A DNA stretch of 64,000 nt. Origin: Lathyrus oleraceus (Eukaryota > Streptophyta > Magnoliopsida > Fabales > Fabaceae). A program made the translations under genes and the position numbers. The DNA is taken from contig NC_066579.1 of assembly GCF_024323335.1 (NCBI RefSeq), forward strand, positions 130,495,354 through 130,559,353, read 5' to 3'. How positions within the stretch are numbered: position 1 is the first letter of the stretch; each line of letters begins with the position of its first letter. Of the stretch, positions 58,336 to 64,000 are shown piece by piece. A model generated the notes under the pieces. The model searched no databases. It saw only the letters and a list, made by a program, of their open reading frames with translations, and was not told where the DNA came from.

Positions 58336-58730
58336 ATCCAATGATTGCCATTAATTGTGCAATCACAAAACACCAGACATTCATACTGAATGTTCTGTGT
58401 ACAGGATGTCATGACATTGGGTCTGACATCTTGGAAAAATCCTGCATAATCCAATTTCCTTTTATAGCAGGTACAGCCATATCAGATACCATGACGATGT
58501 GTATGTCATCTGAAACAATCCTGCATGAACATGTCTTCCATATAAGCTCCAACAGGTACAACCAATATCAGAAGCCTTGTCATTGTATGTGGCATTCTGA
58601 AACAATCCTACTTGCATATGTTCTTTAACTCCAGCAGGTACATAGGATATCTCATGTTAAGACATCACACATGACATCTTGTGAACACTCTTTGTTTTAC
58701 CAAAATTGCTGCCAACACTTAGAATCAACA
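58336..58730 (-). repeat. SIRE/Maximus-type LTR remnant
   Basis: 395 bases nearly identical to 61955-62347, the U3 end of the LTR of element G, ending CTTAGAATCAACA. It is followed by GACTC (58731-58735), the same five bases that precede element G at 61143-61147. The left part of the LTR and the whole element body are missing. Confidence 0.88.
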
Positions 58731-58805
58731 GACTCCATGTTTGGACAGAGTGTGGAGGTATTGTAGTGAACCAGGTGAATGCGGTTTTCGTAAGAGAATT
58801 TGGTA
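58731..58805 (-). pseudogene. Tat-like gag fragment D3, right part
   Basis: GACTCCATGTTTGGACAGAG continues the gag sequence exactly where D4 stops at 61147. Homologous to 39795-39850 of D1. Too short to code. Confidence 0.75.
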
Positions 58806-59056
58806 AGTCGAAGAGGTGCATGTTGTAGTCGAAATGTGATATAGCATGTAGTGGCTTATGTTAGTTATGTACTTTGTTATTTAATAGTTATATATGTCAT
58901 GTATGAGTGTTATCATCATACATGACAAACATATACTAGAAGTCTATAGTTGATGTTTTACTCTTGTTTGTTAAAGTGAGGAGGTTAAGTTGCTATTCAC
59001 TTCTAATCTTTTAATCTTAATTGAGAAAATGAATAGAAAATTGTTTTAACCAATCA

Positions 59057-59094
<38 letters not shown>

Positions 59095-60059
59095 TGAATC
59101 GTTTTCTTGTGTTTGTTCAAAAAAATCTCTCTTTCTCACAACATAGTTTTGTTCCTGGTGTGGTGATTGTCACATCAAATTTCATATTAATTGTAATCAT
59201 AAGCAACATCCATATCAAAATTTAGTTGAATGAATCAATTAGTCAACAAAATTAGCCTTATGTAATATAAACATATAGAATTTGCCAACTTTTTTTTGCC
59301 TTTAGCAAAAGGTTAAGTGTTTGTATGACCTTAATTTATTCTTGTTAATCAAATGGAAGATCTGACACATGCACTTTTTTTTGCCTTTATTTATTATTCT
59401 AGTTCATTAGAGAGGAAAACAAGGTCCATTTACTAATTGAGGTCCCCATATATGTTAGTACTAATCAAGTTTAATGCATGATTAAGTTCAAAACTCAATT
59501 AATTAAATTTGAAATGTAACATAGTTTTCGTTTTAACCTTATTAAGAGCATCTTTAATAAAGATTTCAATCCATTAGAGATCTTATTGGAATAAGAAAAA
59601 ACTCAATTATCATTTATATAAAGACTTCAACTCGCACATACATGATATTGTTCGGTCGACCTCAAGTAGGTGGTAATATTGTTTGTTTTAGGTGTGAGAA
59701 TCCTTATGGCTCTATCCTTTAAAAAATATATCTTATTGAATCATAATGTATAGATGTTGTATATAAATTATGCTATCTATTCTCAAACAATGTGAGATTA
59801 TTTTGGTCATTAAAAAAAATAACAAAAACAAAAATCCAGCTACTACAAACCACTATAATTTTAGTTTTATAAATGATAATATAAATTTATTCTTTATTTT
59901 AATTTTTAATTTGATTTTATAATTTTTTAAAGTCAAGTATGTCTTATTTTAACTTTAATATTTTAATGTGTCCTTAATTTTATTTTGTTTGAATAGGACG
60001 AATTTAGTATATCTCTTATAAAAGTAAAGACCATTTAAAAAAAAAACAAAAATCACCAC
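58806..60059. other. Unassigned A/T-rich sequence with a (TC)n(AC)n microsatellite
   Basis: No gene or element recognised. (TC)10 followed by (AC)9 lies at 59057-59094. TGTTGTAGTCGAAATGTG at 58821 and GGTGATTGTCACA near 59170 could be ends of a short LTR, but I found no target duplication. The rest is A/T-rich. Confidence 0.5.
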
Positions 60060-61147
60060 GATGGTATAACTTTTGCAGGGTCAAGTATTTCGAAGATAGC
60101 CTGCTGTTTTTCGACGCCGCTATTGTTCGTGACGTAGTAGCAAAGAGGCTTCTGATTAGCTGCCTCGTCCGATACATAATCCTCCTCAGCCTCAGACACT
60201 TCTGAGTTTCAATCATATTCCGCAAGAAAAATTGAAACTATGCCGCAATTAATCTGTAAATCATCTTCGGACTCGTCGTCGAAATTATTGTCGACCATCT
60301 CGTCGTCAGACTATGGTGTGTACCCTGGCTCTTTGTCTTCCGATTGAGGTGTGTACTGGGGTGTTTCCTCCTCTGGACGAGGAGTGTAATCTGGTGCCTC
60401 ATCCTCTGATTGAGGAGAGTACTCAGGGGTTTTTGCCCTACGCTTGTAGTCGTCCTTGGCGCGTTACGCCACCTTCATAGACGACCTTTTGTTCTTCGCC
60501 CTTTTGTCCTTCTCGACTGGTTCCTTTGGGTAAGGATTCATCTGTGTCCTTGTCAATTTGAGGGGCGATTTGTTTCAGGGGCTTGGTTTTTATTAGGAAA
60601 GGCCTATTTTTCGGCCTTCTTCTTCCTCTGATGACGCCTCCACTGAGTACGCGTAATTGGGTTGTTACCTTTGTAAGTTGGGGGAATGTGAGACCTTCCC
60701 TTATGAAAATTTTGGTTACCTTGATCTTGGACCCCCACCTTATAATCGACCTCTTTCCACTTTGGCTTATTCTTCCTCTTCTGATTAGACAAATAATCGT
60801 CTGCCTTAATGTAAGCGACTTTATCATTTTTATGATACTTATTCGTTCTGGATTTTTCAGCTTTCAAGCATTCGACTTGGTGAACCCTATCTGCCAATTA
60901 CGCCATATCCCTAAGGTACTGAGTGTCCAACTTCTTTCTAATTGAGTAGTCTAGGCCCGCAGCAGCCATTTCGACAAGTTAGTGTTCAGGGACTTGCGTA
61001 AAGCATCTTGCTTTAAGAACTATATACCTGTTGAGATAATCATCAATGGACTCAGGGATATTTCGCCTAACACTAGCCAACTCTCTCAGACTTATTTTCG
61101 ACTGGCCCATGTAAAACTGTTCATGGAACAACCTCTTCAACTGACTC
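60060..61147 (-). pseudogene. Tat-like gag fragment D4, internally deleted
   Basis: 60060-60785 is collinear with 38130-38835 of D1, and 60786-61147 with 39433-39790. The 600-base part between is missing, with the join at CTGATTAGAC, where ATT is shared by both sides. The minus-strand frames are broken. It ends at GACTC, where element G inserted. Confidence 0.82.
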
Positions 61148-62347
61148 TGAAATTCTGGTATCAGATATAAGATGTCGAAGGTAATGTTACGACACTGATA
61201 TCTGCTAACACACAATAGATAAATAAACAGAATGGTAAAGCAAATAACACAAGCAATTGTTAACCCAGTTCGGTGCAACTCACCTATGTCTGGGGGCTAC
61301 CAAGCCAGGAAGGAAGTTCACTAAAATAGAATTAGTTCAAAGATTATCCGTACACTTCAACAAGTTGCAGTCTTTCTCACCTAATCTCTACCCGTGCAAC
61401 TTCTACCTAAGCACTCTTAGATATGAGAACCCACTCACTTCCCTTACAATCACACACCTGTGATTTTAAACAACAATCCCTTGTGAAAAGAAAATACTTT
61501 TCAATTACAAACTCTTGATTTTACTTCACAGTTTCAATCAAGAAGACACACTCTTGATCTTGCTTCACAACTTTGATCAAGAAGACACACACTTGATCTT
61601 GCTTCACAACTTTGAACAAGTGGACACACACTCTTGCTTAACAGCTTTAGAGTGACAAATTACAACCACAAATCAGTCCAATTCAATCATCAATGGATGA
61701 CTTGAATGACCTACAAGTCTTACGACTAAACAGACACAAACCCTAGCTCTCTTTCTATATTTCGCTCAGTCTTGGTTGTGTGTACAAACAGGTTTTCTAA
61801 GTCCCTTTTTATAGAAGCATTGGACATCTTGAAAACCCTAAATATATTTTCAAATCAAATCTTTTTATAACAGCTGTAGAGATCTCCTTGGAAAATATGT
61901 AAATCTGGTTGTAATCCATGATTGAATGCGCCAGCTAGCCATATCTTCAATCATCCAATGATTGCCATTAATTGTGCAATCACAAAACACCAGACATTCA
62001 TACTGAATGTTCTGTGTACAGGATGTCATGACATTGGGTCTGACATCTTGGAAAAATCCTGCATAATCCAATTTCCTTTTATAGCAGGTACAGCCATATC
62101 AGATACCATGACAATGTGTATGTCATCTGAAACAATCCTGCATGAACATGTCTTCCATATAAGCTCCAGCAGGTACAACCAATATCAGAAGCCTTCTCAT
62201 TGTATGTGACATTCTGAAACAATCCTGCTTGCATATGTTCTTTAACTCCAGCAGGTACATAGGATATCTCATGTTAAAACATCACACATGACATCTTGTG
62301 AACACTCTTTGTTTTACCAAAATTGCTGCCAACACTTAGAATCAACA
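61148..62347 (-). repeat. 3' LTR of element G
   Basis: 1200 bases. Plus strand TGAAATTCTGGTATCAG ... CTTAGAATCAACA; minus start TGTTGATTCTAAGTGTTGGC, as in SIRE-type LTRs. A minus-strand TATA box (TATAAAAA) lies at 61806-61813. A direct-repeat cluster (ACTCTTGATCTTGCTTCACAA words) lies at 61523-61640. Confidence 0.87.
61806..61813 (-). promoter_or_regulatory. TATA box of element G LTR
   Basis: Minus strand TATAAAAA, followed by GGGAC. It sits about 530 bases into the LTR, which is reasonable for a U3 of this size. Confidence 0.55.
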
Positions 62348-62362
62348 AACTCCCCCTTTGGC
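62348..62362 (-). other. Polypurine tract of element G
   Basis: Minus strand GCCAAAGGGGGAGTT directly before the LTR start TGTTGATTC, the classical SIRE/Maximus arrangement. Confidence 0.85.
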
Positions 62363-63163
62363 AAATTTTGGCTAAAACATATATCTGTCCTTTTTGTTCA
62401 CAAGGCAAACTATCAGCAGTTTAAACCACATAATAGTAGTTTAATCAGCAGCAGAAGAAAAAACAATTACTAGCTATGGCTACTAGTAATACACACATGC
62501 ACAAGGGTACTTCTCCTCCCCCTAAATCTGTGCAACAATCAGAATTACTAGTTATGGATGCAACTAGTAAGACACACAAACACACAATACACCAGGGTAC
62601 TTCTTCTCCCCCTAAATCTGTGCATTCAAAACAGCTACTGATCTCTAGTACCTGTACCAGCCAGAATGTCATACTGACATCTGCTTTAACATCAACACCT
62701 GTGCACCATATCAGACATCCTGTTTGACATCTGTAAACAGACAACCATAGTGTTGTAGCACCTGTGCACTTCTTTCAATAATAGCTGTCCTCCAGTCCAG
62801 CCACATATAACTTCCATAACATCACTTCTCCCCCTTTTTAGTCAAAATTGACCAAAGGTGACCAATTAGACAAAATAAATGTCTATTATCCTAGCAGAGA
62901 ATGTTAGAACAGATGTTATAACATTAAGCATGTTAAAACAAAAAGTCAGGAAGTACACAGCATCATTAAACACAACTGTGATAGCTGGAATAATGAACAA
63001 ATCCAAGGAACTCATTAAGAGCCCTAAATATTACAAAACAGGCATCAATGAGGACTACCACACATTACAAAAAAATAATCAAGACAATAGCCTTCCAAAC
63101 AGCAGCCCGGCTTCCACCACACCTCCCAGCACAACTCCCAGTCTTCAATTCAGCCAGGAACCA
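62363..63163 (-). other. 3' UTR of element G
   Basis: Non-coding region between the envelope-like ORF and the LTR. It holds a direct repeat (GGGTACTTCTCCTCCCCCTA at 62504 and GGGTACTTCTTCTCCCCCTA at 62597) and another polypyrimidine block CTTCTCCCCCTTTTTAG at 62826. On the minus strand these read as extra polypurine tracts. Confidence 0.6.
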
Positions 63164-64000
63164 TTAATCAGAAGAAGAAGTATCTCCTTCACCTTCATCT
63201 TCATCTTCAGAACCCTCAGAGCTTCTAGAGCTGCCACTGGATTGTGTTTTTCCATCTGAATCCTTTCCAGCCTTCTCTAACTCCTCCTTTTCAAGGCTAC
63301 AGATAAGGGCTTCCAAAGCTTCTTTTCTTGCCTTGGCCACCTTCATACCTTTCTCCAATTCCTTGCAAGTATCTTTCAATTGATTAATTAGGCTCCCTTG
63401 AGATGCAGGTTCCCTTCTGGCAGATGTCATAACAACATCATTGACATGACTACCCTCAAAAAGCTTATAGTGAATTGATAGAGGGGTCTTTCTCCTGCTT
63501 GGAATATCACTTATACTCAGGATTCTTGGTTGTTGACTCAGGATGATGCCACAGATGATAGATGGGAATGCAATGGGCAACTTTACAGCATTGGTGGAGG
63601 CATGTTTGATGATTTGATCAAACACAAACTTTCCAAAATTGTAGTTTATCTTAGTTCCAATGGCATGAATGATCCTCCCAAGAGCAATGGAGATGGTAGA
63701 TATGTGATTAGTAGGTACCCAATTTGCTGAACCAATCTTATGCAGAATGACATATTTCACAGTGAGCTTACTAGCTGATAAGTGATTTCTACTAGGCCAT
63801 TCCTTAACGTGGCCAGCTGTGATAACCCTACAGACCTCATTGTCTGTGGTTTCTAGGTCTACTCCTCCATCCATTCCTCTTCCTAGGAACTTGTTGATGA
63901 CACTTGGTGAGAATTTCACACATTTTCCTCTTACAAATACCTTGCAAAACTCCCTGCTGTTCTTATCATGAATATCCTCAGGGATATTAATAATAAACTC
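63164..64000 (-). CDS. Envelope-like protein of SIRE/Maximus element G (5' part outside window)
   Basis: The minus-strand frame is open from the window edge to a stop at 63164, at least 278 codons. It shows EFIINIPEDIHDKNS at the edge, then CVKFSPSVINKFLGRG, HVKEWPSRNHLSASKLTVKY, IGSANWVPTNHIS and PIAFPSIICGIILSQQP. These are the conserved blocks of the envelope-like ORF found between pol and the 3' LTR in SIRE-lineage elements, also annotated as a putative plant transposon protein domain. A coiled-coil region (about LKDTCKELEKGMKVAKARK) follows and the tail is strongly acidic and Ser-rich. No stop or frameshift within. No membrane-fusion function is shown for this family; its role is unknown. 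Confidence 0.85.
   Translation of the reverse strand, partial: EFIINIPEDIHDKNSREFCKVFVRGKCVKFSPSVINKFLGRGMDGGVDLETTDNEVCRVITAGHVKEWPSRNHLSASKLTVKYVILHKIGSANWVPTNHISTISIALGRIIHAIGTKINYNFGKFVFDQIIKHASTNAVKLPIAFPSIICGIILSQQPRILSISDIPSRRKTPLSIHYKLFEGSHVNDVVMTSARREPASQGSLINQLKDTCKELEKGMKVAKARKEALEALICSLEKEELEKAGKDSDGKTQSSGSSRSSEGSEDEDEGEGDTSSSD

Larger units (their letters stand above)
61148..64000 (-). mobile_element. SIRE/Maximus-like Ty1/copia element G, 3' end
   Basis: Minus-oriented element whose 3' LTR (61148-62347), polypurine tract, 3' UTR and envelope-like ORF lie in the window. Gag, pol and the 5' LTR should continue to the right. The left target site is GACTC (61143-61147), in the D4 gag. 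Confidence 0.88.

Noticed and set aside
58821..59172. Short solo LTR (TGTTGTAGTCG ... GATTGTCACA)
   Set aside because: Ends look LTR-like but there is no matching 5-base duplication, and the sequence is not repeated elsewhere in the window.

Overview
The window is plant repeat DNA: an almost gene-free nest of LTR retrotransposons. Several features suggest a large-genome legume, most likely tribe Fabeae (pea, vetch, lentil or grass-pea type). These are Ogre-type Ty3/gypsy elements with 4.5-4.8 kb LTRs, an extra ORF before gag, two RNase H domains and a tandem-repeat 3' UTR, and a SIRE/Maximus-type Ty1/copia element with an envelope-like ORF. The organism call is inference. I found no intact host gene, rRNA, functional tRNA or CRISPR array.

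Layout. (1) 1-33534 is one minus-strand Ogre-like element (A): 3' LTR end 1-779, tandem-repeat 3' UTR about 1080-2565, pol from 12989 to 16271 and from 22845, gag to 26529, ORF1 to 28248, PBS 28960-28977, 5' LTR 28984-33534. It was later broken by two insertions. The first is a very young Athila-like element (B, 2948-12139, target duplication GCTAA). B has no pol but carries three ORFs, two of them paralogous. The second is a 6.56-kb LTR-type unit (C, 16277-22839, target duplication ATGAG) that carries a row of captured host gene pieces resembling RecG helicase, ribosome recycling factor and a SET/MYND protein of ATXR2 type. (2) 33535-34563 is the end of another long LTR (X) into which A inserted. 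X itself lies in the integrase of a Tat-like Ty3/gypsy element (D1, 34564-40734, minus). (3) 40735-52197 is a second Ogre-like locus (E). Its LTR (41725-51304) is split by a solo LTR of the same family and length in opposite orientation (42413-47200, target duplication AGATG), making a giant inverted repeat. (4) 52198-53961 is a truncated Ty1/copia gag plus 5' LTR (F). (5) 53985-61147 holds three more pieces of the D family (D2, D3, D4) mixed with a copia RNase H relic and a SIRE-LTR remnant. (6) 61148-64000 is the 3' end of a SIRE/Maximus-like element (G), with LTR, polypurine tract and a long envelope-like ORF that runs off the window.

How it works together: these elements move through RNA copies made from LTR promoters. 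Almost all coding regions are broken by stops and frameshifts. The exceptions are the three clean ORFs of B and the envelope-like ORF of G. B is the most interesting unit. Its LTRs differ at a single base by eye, it lacks protease, RT, RNase H and integrase, and it has what looks like a private internal promoter in front of its third ORF, built like its LTR promoter.
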